The translations under genes were made by a program, and so were the position numbers. A stretch of 64,000 nt of DNA. It comes from Microbispora hainanensis. GTDB taxonomy: Bacteria; Actinomycetota; Actinomycetes; Streptosporangiales; Streptosporangiaceae. Where the stretch lies: the NCBI RefSeq assembly GCF_006874475.1, contig NZ_VIRM01000021.1, forward strand, positions 62,001 through 126,000, given 5' to 3'. Each line of letters begins with the position of its first letter. Position 1 is the stretch's first letter. The notes beneath the pieces are model-generated. The model saw only the letters and a program-made list of their open reading frames with translations, did not search any database and was not told the origin of the DNA. Shown piece after piece: positions 8,240 to 16,429 of this stretch.

Positions 8240-9568
8240 TCAGGCGGCCGTCCGCGAGGCGCCCGTGACCATCCAGGCGCTGCCGTACGCGCGGAGGGCC
8301 AGCGTGACGAGCCGGGCGGCCATCCAGACGCCGAGCGCGAGCCAGAGGGCGACCAGGGTGCCCGCGACGGCGGCGAACGGCAGGTAGGCCAGCGTCGTCC
8401 ACAGCCCCGCCCAGGCGAGGTAGCGCTGGTCGCCGGCCCCGATGAGCACCCCATCGAGCACGAACACGACGCCCGCGACCGGCTGCAGGAGCGCGACCGG
8501 CCACAGTACGGCGAGCAGTTCGGCGGCCGCCTGGCCGTGCGCGTCGAACAGGGCGGGCACCAGCGGGCGCGCCAGCAGGACGGCCGCGCAGAACACGACA
8601 CCGCATCCGATGCCCCACATCACCATGCGCCTGGTCGCCTCGCGGGCGCCCGTGGTGTCGCCCGCGCCCAGCGCGCGGCCCGTGATGGCCTGCCCCGCGA
8701 TCGCGATGGCGTCGAGGGCGAAGGCGAGGAAGGTCCAAATGCGGGCGGCGATCGTGTGCGTGCCGATCTGGTCGTCGCCCATCCGGGTGGCGATCGAGGT
8801 GGCGACGAGCAGCACGGCCTGCAGGCATGCCGTACGGACGACAAGGGCGAACCCGGCGGCGCCGGCGGCCCGCACACCGGCGAGGTCGGGCAGCAGCGAG
8901 GCGCCGTGCGCGCGGGCGGTCCGCACGACCAGAGCGAGGTAGGTCGCGGCGGCCAGAGACTGCGCGACGACGGTGCCCCAGGCCGATCCGGCGATCCCCC
9001 AGCCGAGGCCGAGCACGAACCAGATGTTGAGCAGCCCGTTCAGCCCGAACGACGCGACGGACACGGCCAGCGGGGTGCGGGTGTCCTGCAGCCCGCGCAG
9101 GACGCCGGTGCCGGCGAGGACCAGCAGCATGCCGGGGATGCCGAGGAGGCTGATGCGCAGATAGGTGACGGCCTGCGTGGCGAGCTGGCCGGTCGCTCCG
9201 AACAGGTGTACGATAAATGGAGCAAGAGGCCAGCACGCCACACTGACGGCCAGTCCGATGATCGCGGCCAGCCACAGGCCGTCCATCCCCTGGCGCATCG
9301 CCTGCCTGACGTCCCCCGCCCCCAGCCTCCGCGCGACCGCGGCGGTGGTGGCGTATGCGAGGAACACGCACAGTCCGACGAGGGCCGACAGAGCCGCGCT
9401 GGCCACGCCGAGAGCGCCGAGCGCTGGATCGGGGAGGTGGCCGACGATGACGGAGTCGGTGAGCAGGAAGAGCGGCTCGGCCACCAGGGCCCCGAATGCC
9501 GGGATCGCGAGCCTGAGGATCTCCCTGTCGTGGGCACGGCCGTGTCCCGCCCCGGAGGTAAGTGGCAT
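8240..9568 (-). CDS. MATE family efflux transporter (DinF-like)
   Basis: 442-residue polytopic exporter of the multidrug and toxic compound extrusion family, normally driven by Na+ or H+. About twelve hydrophobic segments; the N-terminal half has LAIPAFGALVAEPLFLLTDS, the usual MATE opening, and the protein has the expected pseudo-repeat layout. ATG at 9568 gives the family's normal length but has a weak upstream site; a GTG at 9640 would add 24 mostly polar residues. Divergent from dnaB across a 291-base gap. Substrate not predictable. Confidence 0.87.
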   Translation of the reverse strand: MPLTSGAGHGRAHDREILRLAIPAFGALVAEPLFLLTDSVIVGHLPDPALGALGVASAALSALVGLCVFLAYATTAAVARRLGAGDVRQAMRQGMDGLWLAAIIGLAVSVACWPLAPFIVHLFGATGQLATQAVTYLRISLLGIPGMLLVLAGTGVLRGLQDTRTPLAVSVASFGLNGLLNIWFVLGLGWGIAGSAWGTVVAQSLAAATYLALVVRTARAHGASLLPDLAGVRAAGAAGFALVVRTACLQAVLLVATSIATRMGDDQIGTHTIAARIWTFLAFALDAIAIAGQAITGRALGAGDTTGAREATRRMVMWGIGCGVVFCAAVLLARPLVPALFDAHGQAAAELLAVLWPVALLQPVAGVVFVLDGVLIGAGDQRYLAWAGLWTTLAYLPFAAVAGTLVALWLALGVWMAARLVTLALRAYGSAWMVTGASRTAA

Positions 9569-9697
9569 AAGCCTATTTTGGGGCTTACTGAGCCATGCTC
9601 GATCGGTATCGAGATTCTCCGGCCACTTTCTTTCCTCCACAGGCCGTGGATATCGAAATCCCAGGTGGCAGCGGCCTTCGCCGACGTGGTCACCGCA

Positions 9698-9774
9698 CTG
9701 TCCACAGGGTCGTCCCCAGGGTTTTCACATGTCGGGGGAGCGGACTGCACACGTTGTCCACAGGGTTGTCCACT
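9698..9774. promoter_or_regulatory. Cluster of DnaA-box-like repeats upstream of dnaB
   Basis: Four 9-mers read in the same direction in the 291-base gap between the MATE gene and dnaB: CTGTCCACA at 9698, TCGTCCCCA at 9710, TTGTCCACA at 9754 (exact actinobacterial DnaA consensus) and TTGTCCACT at 9766. Within each pair the starts are 12 bases apart. The rest of the gap (9569-9859) holds the promoter region of both genes, with no other gene visible. Binding of DnaA, and control of dnaB by it, is inference. Confidence 0.5.
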
Positions 9775-9859
9775 GGTCAAGTTGCCGCCTGACCCCGGGG
9801 TTGGGGAGACTTGCGCACCGGGCTGGGGTTGCTGTGACCGCTGGGCAGGGGGTGTGAGG

Positions 9860-12730
9860 GTGAGCGTGCTCGACTTCCCGGGGGGACCGGGAGGCTCCGA
9901 TTCGACGTTCGAGCGGACGCCGCCACACAACATCGAGGCCGAGCAGTCGGTGCTGGGCGGCATGCTGCTGTCCAAGGACGCCATCGCCGACGTCATCGAG
10001 GTGCTGCGCGCCGACGACTTCTACCGGCCGGCCCACCAGATCGTCTTCGAAGTGATCACCGATCTGTACGGCCGGGGCGAGCCCGCCGACTCGGTGACCG
10101 TCTTCGACGAGTTGCAGAAGCGCGGCGAGGTCGCCCGGGTCGGCGGCGGCGCCTACCTCCACACGCTGACCGCGATCGTGCCCACCGCCGCCAACGCCGG
10201 CTACTACGCCAAGATCGTCCGCGAGCAGGCCGTGCTGCGCCGCCTCATCGAGGCCGGCACCCGCATCGTCTCCTACGGCTACGGCGGCCAGGGCGAGGAG
10301 GTCGACGACCTGGTCGACCGCGCGCAGGCCGAGATCTACAAGGTCACCGAGCGCCGCACCTCCGAGGACTACCTCCCGCTGGCGGAGATCATGCCGTCGG
10401 CGCTGGACGAGATCGAGGCCATCGGCAGCCGCGGCGGCCAGATGGTCGGCGTCCCGACCGGTTTCCAGGATCTCGACGCCCTGACCAACGGCCTCCACCC
10501 CGGCCAGATGATCGTCGTGGCCGCCCGTCCGGCGATTGGCAAGGCGCTGGCCCTCGACACACCACTGCCCACGCCCGATGGGTGGACCACGATGGGCGAG
10601 GTGAAGGTCGGTGACCATCTCATCGGCGCCGACGGACGTCCGACTCGCGTCGTGGCCGCCACGGACGTCATGGTGGACAGGCCCTGCTACGAGGTCGAGT
10701 TCAGCGACGGCACGGTCATCGTGGCCGATGCCCAGCACCAGTGGCGTACGAGCACGCGGGCCGGCCGCCGGCAGCGCTCGGAGAGCAGAACGAGCTATTA
10801 CTGGTCCTCCGCCGAGCTGCGGAAGGTAGAGGACGCCTACGCGGCGGCGCTGACGCTTCCCGACGAGCTCATCACCCATCGGGAGGCGCTGGCCGTCGTA
10901 GGCTCGCGGTTCCATAACGTGCTGCACACGGTGGAGCGCGCGGTCGGATCGGCGGGGAAGGCGCCCCGCCCGCTGAGCGGCCCGGCCCGCAGCCATGTCT
11001 GGAACACGCCCGTGTACTCGCGCAGGCGGCTCTTCGAAAGCCTGAACGAGCACGTGCGCAGGCCGAAGAACGCGGCCACGACCGCCGTCCACGGCGACGT
11101 CGTGACCACCGAGCAGATCGCCGCCACTTTGCGCTGCGCCTCGTCGGACAACCGCCCGAACCACGCGGTGGCCGTCGCGGAGGCGTTCGACCTGCCCGAG
11201 CGTGAGCTGCCCCTCTCGCCGTACGCTCTGGGCGTCTGGCTCGGGGACGGCCACAGCGACAGCGCGAGGATCACGACCGTCGAGCCTGAGATCGTCGCGC
11301 AGCTCGAGTCCGAGGGCCTGCGGGTCGTCCGGCTGGGCACGGGCATCGCCTACGCGCTGAAGCTTCCCGCTCCGGAGCCGTCGCCGGAGCGTGACTGCGT
11401 TGTCTGTGGAAAACCGTTCGTTCCCAGGACCTCCCAGGTGCGCACGTGCGGGCGGTCCTGCGGGGGCGGGGCGCGGTTCGTCTCGGAGCCGGTCTCCGCT
11501 CCAGCCTGCGGCGACTGCGGCGAGCCGTCCTCGGGGGGCAGGCGGTGTCAGAAGTGTCACGACGACCACGGCAGCGTGCAGGCGATCCTGCGGGGCCTCG
11601 GCGTGCTCGGTGACAAGCACATCCCCCGGTCGTACCTTCGCGCGTCGCAGCGCCAGCGGCGGGATCTTCTGGCCGGACTCCTGGACACCGACGGCTACGT
11701 GAACCGCAACGGGCAGGTGCAGCTCGCTCTCACGAACCGCAGGCTCGCCGAAGACGCGCTCGAACTCGTGCTCAGCCTGGGCCACAAGGCCACGATGAGG
11801 ACGAAGACCGTCAAGGGCAGGACCGCGGAGTCGTCCACCTGCTACATGATCAACTTTACTCCGGTGGAGAAGGCCTTCCGGCTCGCGCGGAAGGCCGACA
11901 GGCAGGTGACGAAGGCGCATCCCACCACGCGGGTGCGTTACATCGTGGACGTCCGCCCGGTGTCTTCCGTCCCGGTGAGGTGTGTGGAGGTCGACAACGC
12001 CGACCACATGTATCTGGCCGGCAGGTCATGCATCCCCACGCACAACTCGACCCTGGGGTTGGATTTCGCCCGATCTGCGGCGATTAAGCATGGGATGACC
12101 ACGGTCATCTTCTCGCTGGAGATGTCGCGCAACGAGATCACCATGCGTCTGCTGTCCGCCGAGGCGCGGGTGGCGCTGCACACGATGCGCTCGGGCATGA
12201 TGAGCGACGACGACTGGACGCGGATGGCCCGCCGGATGGGCGAGGTCGCCGAGGCGCCGCTGTTCATCGACGACTCCCCGAACATGTCCATGATGGAGAT
12301 CCGGGCCAAGTGCCGCCGCCTGAAGCAGCGCCACGACCTGCGCTTCGTGATCGTCGACTATCTCCAGCTCATGAGCTCGCCCAAGAAGACCGAGAGCCGC
12401 CAGCAGGAGGTCTCGGAGCTGTCCCGTGCGCTGAAGCTGCTGGCCAAGGAGCTGGAGGTGCCGGTCATCGCGATCTCCCAGCTCAACCGTGGCCCCGAGC
12501 AGCGTACGGACAAGCGCCCACAAGTGTCGGACCTGCGCGAATCGGGCTCTATCGAGCAAGATGCCGACATGGTCATCCTGCTGCACCGGGAGGACGCGTA
12601 CGAGCGGGAGTCGCCGCGCGCGGGCGAGGCGGACCTGATCGTGGCCAAGCACCGAAACGGCCCCACGGCCACGGTGACGGTGGCCTTCCAGGGGCACTAC
12701 AGCCGCTTCGTGGACATGGCCACGCACTAG
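9860..12730 (+). CDS. dnaB: Replicative DNA helicase DnaB, interrupted by an intein
   Basis: 956-residue precursor that should yield a 455-residue replicative helicase after removal of a 501-residue intein. The N-terminal domain begins with TPPHNIEAEQSVLGGMLL. The RecA-like ATPase Walker A is split: ARPAIGK at the end of the N-extein (to 10543) and STLGLDFARS from 12047. Later motifs are VIFSLEMSRNE, FVIVDYLQLM, VIAISQLNRG and the C-terminal DLIVAKHRNGPT. GTG at 9860 is chosen with AGGGGG 7 bases upstream; GTG at 9854 and 9866 are alternatives. It loads onto the fork as a hexamer. Helicase activity must depend on splicing because the ATP site is interrupted. Follows the rpsF cluster as in mycobacteria. 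Confidence 0.96.
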   Translation: MSVLDFPGGPGGSDSTFERTPPHNIEAEQSVLGGMLLSKDAIADVIEVLRADDFYRPAHQIVFEVITDLYGRGEPADSVTVFDELQKRGEVARVGGGAYLHTLTAIVPTAANAGYYAKIVREQAVLRRLIEAGTRIVSYGYGGQGEEVDDLVDRAQAEIYKVTERRTSEDYLPLAEIMPSALDEIEAIGSRGGQMVGVPTGFQDLDALTNGLHPGQMIVVAARPAIGKALALDTPLPTPDGWTTMGEVKVGDHLIGADGRPTRVVAATDVMVDRPCYEVEFSDGTVIVADAQHQWRTSTRAGRRQRSESRTSYYWSSAELRKVEDAYAAALTLPDELITHREALAVVGSRFHNVLHTVERAVGSAGKAPRPLSGPARSHVWNTPVYSRRRLFESLNEHVRRPKNAATTAVHGDVVTTEQIAATLRCASSDNRPNHAVAVAEAFDLPERELPLSPYALGVWLGDGHSDSARITTVEPEIVAQLESEGLRVVRLGTGIAYALKLPAPEPSPERDCVVCGKPFVPRTSQVRTCGRSCGGGARFVSEPVSAPACGDCGEPSSGGRRCQKCHDDHGSVQAILRGLGVLGDKHIPRSYLRASQRQRRDLLAGLLDTDGYVNRNGQVQLALTNRRLAEDALELVLSLGHKATMRTKTVKGRTAESSTCYMINFTPVEKAFRLARKADRQVTKAHPTTRVRYIVDVRPVSSVPVRCVEVDNADHMYLAGRSCIPTHNSTLGLDFARSAAIKHGMTTVIFSLEMSRNEITMRLLSAEARVALHTMRSGMMSDDDWTRMARRMGEVAEAPLFIDDSPNMSMMEIRAKCRRLKQRHDLRFVIVDYLQLMSSPKKTESRQQEVSELSRALKLLAKELEVPVIAISQLNRGPEQRTDKRPQVSDLRESGSIEQDADMVILLHREDAYERESPRAGEADLIVAKHRNGPTATVTVAFQGHYSRFVDMATH
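10544..12046 (+). mobile_element. Class 3 DnaB intein with LAGLIDADG homing endonuclease
   Basis: 501-residue in-frame intein inserted between the Lys and Ser of DnaB Walker A. It begins with Ala (ALALDTPLPTP) and ends with HN, followed by Ser+1. The lack of Cys or Ser at position 1, plus Trp67 (two residues after the block B His65, AQHQW), Cys480 in block F (VRCVEVD) and Thr499 before His500-Asn501, fits the WCT signature of class 3 inteins, where the block F Cys starts splicing. LGVWLGDGH (229-237) and LLAGLLDTDGYV (375-386) are the two LAGLIDADG motifs, both with their acidic residue. Between them are paired cysteines C285/C288, C302/C306, C322/C325 and C335/C338, a likely zinc-binding insertion. 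Confidence 0.93.
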
Positions 12731-12838
12731 CTTCCCCACGCTGTGCGCGCCCCTGGGCATGTGGGGCGACGGCTCCGGCTGCGGGCATCTTCCCCTCCCA
12801 CAGGGTGAGGATGAAGACCGCCTCGACGGTGAACGAAC

Positions 12839-12886
12839 GGTGGGTGGGCTCCGGTATCCGCGGGTGGGAGCCGGAGTGCACCCACC
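12839..12886. terminator. Hairpin between convergent dnaB and padR-like gene
   Basis: GGTGGGTGGGCTCCGG at 12839-12854 pairs with CCGGAGTGCACCCACC at 12871-12886 except for two central bases; loop of 16. It lies in the 177-base gap (12731-12907) between two converging genes and could end transcripts from both sides. No T run. Confidence 0.5.
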
Positions 12887-12907
12887 CAGCCGGGCCCGCG
12901 GAAGTCC

Positions 12908-13462
12908 TTACTCGGCCCCGGCCTGCCCGGCCTTTTCGGGCTCCAGTGCGGCAACCCGCGCGGCGGCCCATTCGGCCCACTCGCGCTGCGCGGCGGTCAG
13001 GCGCAGGCCCCACTCGAGCGCGATGTCGCCGTACAGCCGCAGCGCGTCGCCGCCCTGGCCGATGACGAACTCGCGGATGCCGAGGAGCTGGTCGTGCTCG
13101 TGGACGGCCCGCTCGGCCAGCCGTTCCAGGTAGCCGCGGGCGGCGTCGGCGCCGACCTGATCGAGGAAGAAGACCCGCAGCAGCATGTCGCTGCGCCGGG
13201 TCATGGTGGGCGGCACGTCGACCAGCCAGTGGCGCAGCTCGGCCTGGCCCTCCTCGGTGATCTCGTATTCCTTGCGCCCGCGCGGGCCCTCCGCCGCGAC
13301 CCGCACCAGCCCTTCCTTGGCCAGCCGGCCGAGCTCGGCGTAGAGCTGGCTCTGGGTGGCGGGCCAGACGTTCTCCAGCGACAGTTCGAAGGTCTTCAGC
13401 AGGTCGTAGCCGCTGGCGGGCCCGGCCGACAGGAGGCCGAGCATGGCATGACGAAGGCTCAT
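12908..13462 (-). CDS. PadR family transcriptional regulator
   Basis: 184-residue repressor. The winged helix is at residues 1-80 (MSLRHAMLGLLSAGPASGYD, then SQLYAELGRLAKEGLVR and GRKEYEITEEGQAEL), followed by the PadR C-terminal dimerisation helices (about 95-175). ATG at 13462 gives the canonical PadR start; an upstream in-frame ATG is less typical. Divergent from a membrane-protein/carotenoid-oxygenase operon, with two copies of a GACATGTC palindrome between them, so it most likely represses that operon and itself. The inducer is unknown. Confidence 0.88.
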   Translation of the reverse strand: MSLRHAMLGLLSAGPASGYDLLKTFELSLENVWPATQSQLYAELGRLAKEGLVRVAAEGPRGRKEYEITEEGQAELRHWLVDVPPTMTRRSDMLLRVFFLDQVGADAARGYLERLAERAVHEHDQLLGIREFVIGQGGDALRLYGDIALEWGLRLTAAQREWAEWAAARVAALEPEKAGQAGAE

Positions 13463-13485
13463 GGATCCGATCGTACATTCCTGTG

Positions 13486-13535
13486 TTGACATGTCGATAA
13501 TGGAAGTTCTACTTTCGACATGTCACTAATGGAAC
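13486..13535 (+). promoter_or_regulatory. Promoter with duplicated palindromic operator
   Basis: A promoter reads rightward: TTGACA at 13486-13491, 18-base spacer, TACTTT at 13510-13515. Two near-identical boxes flank the -10: GACATGTC followed by TAATGGAA two bases later, at 13488-13505 and 13517-13534, 29 bases apart. The first palindrome overlaps the -35 and the second the start site, a good layout for repression by the adjacent PadR protein. Confidence 0.6.
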
Positions 13536-13556
13536 GTCGAACCGAAGGAACCCCCG

Positions 13557-14114
13557 GTGCTCCGTTACGTCCTCACCTTCCTTCCGTGGATCGCCTTCGC
13601 CGTCCTCAGCACGAACGGCGAGGCCAGGTTCGGAGCCACGGCCGCGCTCCTCGTCTCGCTCGTGCTGCTCGCCGTCGACCGCAGGGCCGGGCGCGGCTGG
13701 GACGAGCTGGTCATCGAGCTCAGCTCGGGGGTGTTCTTCGCCGGTCTGACGCTCGCCGCGTTCACGATCACGCCGGCGCCCTTCGGCGAGTTTGGCCCGG
13801 CCGTCTCGGTGGCCTGGCTGGCGCTCACCGCCTGGGGGTCGCTGGCGATCCGCAAGCCGTTCACGCTGGGCATCGCCCGCCGGACGACCCCGGCCGAGGT
13901 GCAGGCGACCCCGCTGTTCTACCGGGTCAACGCCGTCATCACCGCCGTCTGGGCGGTGGGCTTCACCCTCAACGCCGTCGGCCTCGCCCTGCTGCTCGCG
14001 TTCGCCCCGCACGCCACCGCCGCGATCATCGCCGTGAAGGTGTGCGGCTTCGCGCTCCCCGCCCTGTTCACCATCCGCTACCCCCAGATCGTCCGCGCCC
14101 GCTACGCCGCCTGA
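13557..14114 (+). CDS. Membrane protein of unknown family, in operon with carotenoid oxygenase
   Basis: 185-residue protein with about five hydrophobic segments (near 3-18, 27-42, 57-75, 80-97, 122-145 and 150-172). GTG at 13557 follows GAAGGAA. No family recognised; the tail FTIRYPQIVRARY is conserved-looking but I cannot name it. It lies 14 bases before the carotenoid oxygenase gene and behind a PadR-type operator, so it may help handle the lipophilic substrate or product of that enzyme. This is inference from position only. Confidence 0.65.
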   Translation: MLRYVLTFLPWIAFAVLSTNGEARFGATAALLVSLVLLAVDRRAGRGWDELVIELSSGVFFAGLTLAAFTITPAPFGEFGPAVSVAWLALTAWGSLAIRKPFTLGIARRTTPAEVQATPLFYRVNAVITAVWAVGFTLNAVGLALLLAFAPHATAAIIAVKVCGFALPALFTIRYPQIVRARYAA

Positions 14115-14128
14115 TCGGAGCCTCCGCC

Positions 14129-15520
14129 ATGACCACGCAGCCGACGACCACGACACCGACGACCACAGAGCCGACGACCACGGAGCCGACGACGACACCG
14201 GCGACCTCGCAGCCGACCGCCTCCTATCTGACCGGCCGCCTCGCCCCCGTCCCGGACGAGATCGACGCGATCGACCTGCCCGTCGAGGGCACGCTGCCGC
14301 CCGAGCTCACCGGCCGCTACTTCCGCAACGGCCCCAACCCCCGCCCTGGGGAGGACGGCGGGCACTGGTTCGTCGGCCACGGCATGATCCACGGCATCCG
14401 GCTGCGCGACGGGCGAGCGGAGTGGTACCGCAACCGCTGGGTCCGCACCACGCGCTTCGCCGGCGCGCCGTACGTGCACGAGCGCGGGGTGGACCTCGCG
14501 GCCGTGCCCGCCAACACCCACGTGATCCGGCACGCCGACAGGATCCTCGCGCTCGTGGAGAACGGCCTGCCGTACGAGATGACGCCCGAGCTCGACACGG
14601 TCGGCCCCTGCGACTTCGGCGGGCGGCTGGCCACCGCGATGACCGCGCACCCGAAGGAGGACCCGATCACCGGGGAGCTGCACTTCTTCGGGTATGGCTG
14701 GGCCAAGCCCTACCTCACCTATCACCGGCTGTCGGCCGGCGGCGAGCTGGTGGAGAGCCGGCCGGTGGACGTGCCGGGGCCCACCATGGCCCACGACTTC
14801 GCGATCACCCGGCACCACGTGGTGTGGCTCGACCTGCCGGTCGTCTTCGACTTCGACCTGGTGGGCCGCGGTATGCCCTACCGGTGGGACGACGCGTACG
14901 GCGCGCGGCTGGGCGTGATGAGCCGCGCCACCGGCGACGTGCGGTGGTTCGACATCGACCCCTGCTACGTCTTCCATGTGGGCAACGCGAGCGAGGACGA
15001 GCACGGGCGCGTCGTCGTCGACGCGGTGCGCTACTCGCCGGGGGCGTTCTGCGGCTTCTGGCCCACCATCGGCGGCGTGGCCAACCCGGCCGCCCACACC
15101 GGGGGCGCGGCCCTGCATCGCTGGACGCTCGACCCCGCCACCGGCGTCGCGCGTGACGAGCAGCTCGACGACCTGGACGTCGAGTTTCCCACGATCAACG
15201 AGACGCGCACCGGCCTGACCAGCCGTTATGTCTACGCGGTCGGCAAGGACGCGATCGTGAAGTACGACACCGCGAACGGCACGAGCCGGGCCCACCAGAC
15301 GGGCGAGCGCTCGCCGGGCGAGGCCGTGTTCGTCCCCGCGCCGGACGCCGGGGCCGAGGACGAGGGCTGGCTGCTGTCGATCGCGACCACCGAGCACGGC
15401 GCCGAGCTGCTGGTGCTCGACGCGTCGGACCTGGCCAGGGTGGCGTCCGTACGGCTGCCGCGCCGGGTGCCTGCCGGGTTCCACGGCTCGTGGATCCCCG
15501 ACGAGGCTCCCGGCGCCTGA
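14129..15520 (+). CDS. Carotenoid oxygenase (carotenoid cleavage dioxygenase family)
   Basis: 463-residue non-haem iron enzyme of the RPE65/CCD family, which cleaves double bases in polyene chains such as carotenoids or stilbenes with O2. Conserved segments: RYFRNGPNPRP, HWFVGHGMIHGI, the four iron histidines in TAHPKEDP, MAHDFAITRHH, YVFHVGNASED and GFHGSWIPDE. The first 30 residues are a Thr/Pro/Glu repeat (TTTEPTTTEP), unusual and probably disordered. ATG at 14129 has GGAG 8 bases upstream. Co-transcribed with the membrane protein gene; control by PadR is likely. The substrate is not predictable. Confidence 0.9.
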   Translation: MTTQPTTTTPTTTEPTTTEPTTTPATSQPTASYLTGRLAPVPDEIDAIDLPVEGTLPPELTGRYFRNGPNPRPGEDGGHWFVGHGMIHGIRLRDGRAEWYRNRWVRTTRFAGAPYVHERGVDLAAVPANTHVIRHADRILALVENGLPYEMTPELDTVGPCDFGGRLATAMTAHPKEDPITGELHFFGYGWAKPYLTYHRLSAGGELVESRPVDVPGPTMAHDFAITRHHVVWLDLPVVFDFDLVGRGMPYRWDDAYGARLGVMSRATGDVRWFDIDPCYVFHVGNASEDEHGRVVVDAVRYSPGAFCGFWPTIGGVANPAAHTGGAALHRWTLDPATGVARDEQLDDLDVEFPTINETRTGLTSRYVYAVGKDAIVKYDTANGTSRAHQTGERSPGEAVFVPAPDAGAEDEGWLLSIATTEHGAELLVLDASDLARVASVRLPRRVPAGFHGSWIPDEAPGA

Positions 15521-15532
15521 CAGGTCAGGGCC

Positions 15533-15592
15533 CAGGTATTCAGGGCACGGGTATTCAAGGCCCAGGTATTCAAGGCCCAGGTATTCAGGGCA
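15533..15592. repeat. Four tandem copies of a 15-base repeat
   Basis: Units CAGGTATTCAGGGCA, CGGGTATTCAAGGCC, CAGGTATTCAAGGCC and CAGGTATTCAGGGCA run head to tail from 15533 to 15592. They fill the gap between two convergent genes, starting 13 bases after one stop and ending 7 bases before the other. Role unknown; slipped-strand expansion is likely. Confidence 0.9.
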
Positions 15593-15598
15593 CGCGTT

Positions 15599-16333
15599 TT
15601 AAAGCACAGGGCGGTAGTGGGTGGTGATCCGGCCGTCGTCCAGCACGTGGAGGGCGATGGCCGGCGGCAGGTCGTAGTCGAGCGTGGGGCGCCCCGATGC
15701 CTCGGACGGCAGCAGCGCGGTGCTCACCACTCCCGGCGCGACCAGCAACGGCAGCCCGGCGAACGTCGTCGCCGCGGCCGTGTGGGCGTGCCCGGCCAGC
15801 ACCGCGACGACGTGCGGGTGGCGGCCCAGGACCTCCGCCAGCCCCTCCGGCCGTCCGAGCCGGATGCCGTCCACGTACGGGATGCCGAGCGGAACGGCCG
15901 GGTGGTGCATGCCGACGAGGGCGGGGACGCCGGGTGTGGCGGCGAGTACGGAGTCGAGCCAGGCCAGGGTGTCGTCGTCCAGTGCGCCCTCGGGGCGGCC
16001 GGGGATGCTGGAGTCGCACAGCGCGATCGTCGCGTGGCCGAGGTTGAGGGCCTGGTTGACCGGGTGGTCGCCGTCCTGCTCCAGCAGGACCTTGCGGAGG
16101 TCGCCCCGCGCGTCGTGGTTGCCCGGGCACAGCACGAGCGGCACGTCGTCGCCCGCGATCAGCTCGCGGACCGTCTCGTACTCCTCCGCGGTGCCGTGGT
16201 CCGCGAGGTCACCGGTGAGCACGATCGCGTCGGGCCGCAGCGACCGCGCGTAGGCGAGCGCGCGGGCGGCACGCGAGGTGTTGCGCTCGCTTCCGTCGAT
16301 GTGGATGTCACTGACGTGCGCCAGCACGAGCAT
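15599..16333 (-). CDS. Calcineurin-like metallophosphoesterase (CpdA-like)
   Basis: 244-residue binuclear metallophosphoesterase of the class III cyclic nucleotide phosphodiesterase type. Metal motifs in order: SDIHIDG (8-14), TGDLADHG (39-46), CPGNHDARG (near 68-76), GMHHPAVP (near 141) and LAGHAHTAA (near 178). These match CpdA and mycobacterial Rv0805, which hydrolyse cAMP and related phosphodiesters. Length is near normal. Start ATG at 16333 follows GGGAGG on the minus strand. The true substrate is uncertain, since the family is promiscuous. Confidence 0.85.
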   Translation of the reverse strand: MLVLAHVSDIHIDGSERNTSRAARALAYARSLRPDAIVLTGDLADHGTAEEYETVRELIAGDDVPLVLCPGNHDARGDLRKVLLEQDGDHPVNQALNLGHATIALCDSSIPGRPEGALDDDTLAWLDSVLAATPGVPALVGMHHPAVPLGIPYVDGIRLGRPEGLAEVLGRHPHVVAVLAGHAHTAAATTFAGLPLLVAPGVVSTALLPSEASGRPTLDYDLPPAIALHVLDDGRITTHYRPVL

Positions 16334-16429
16334 GTGATACCTCCCGGGCGTAATGGGAGCTCCAGCTTCTCACGCAAGGATCGTGTGAGGCGCTCGCGAC
16401 CGCGACGTACACCGAGTCGCTGGAGTCGT

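Noticed and set aside
8081-9859. In-frame extension of dnaB upstream into the MATE gene
   Set aside because: The extension has no DnaB similarity, is antisense to a clear MATE transporter, and the family N-terminus begins just after 9860.
9725-12007. Long open frame of 760 codons antisense to dnaB
   Set aside because: It mirrors dnaB and its intein, whose motifs are unmistakable; the antisense product is Arg/Val/Gly-rich low-complexity typical of high-GC shadow frames.
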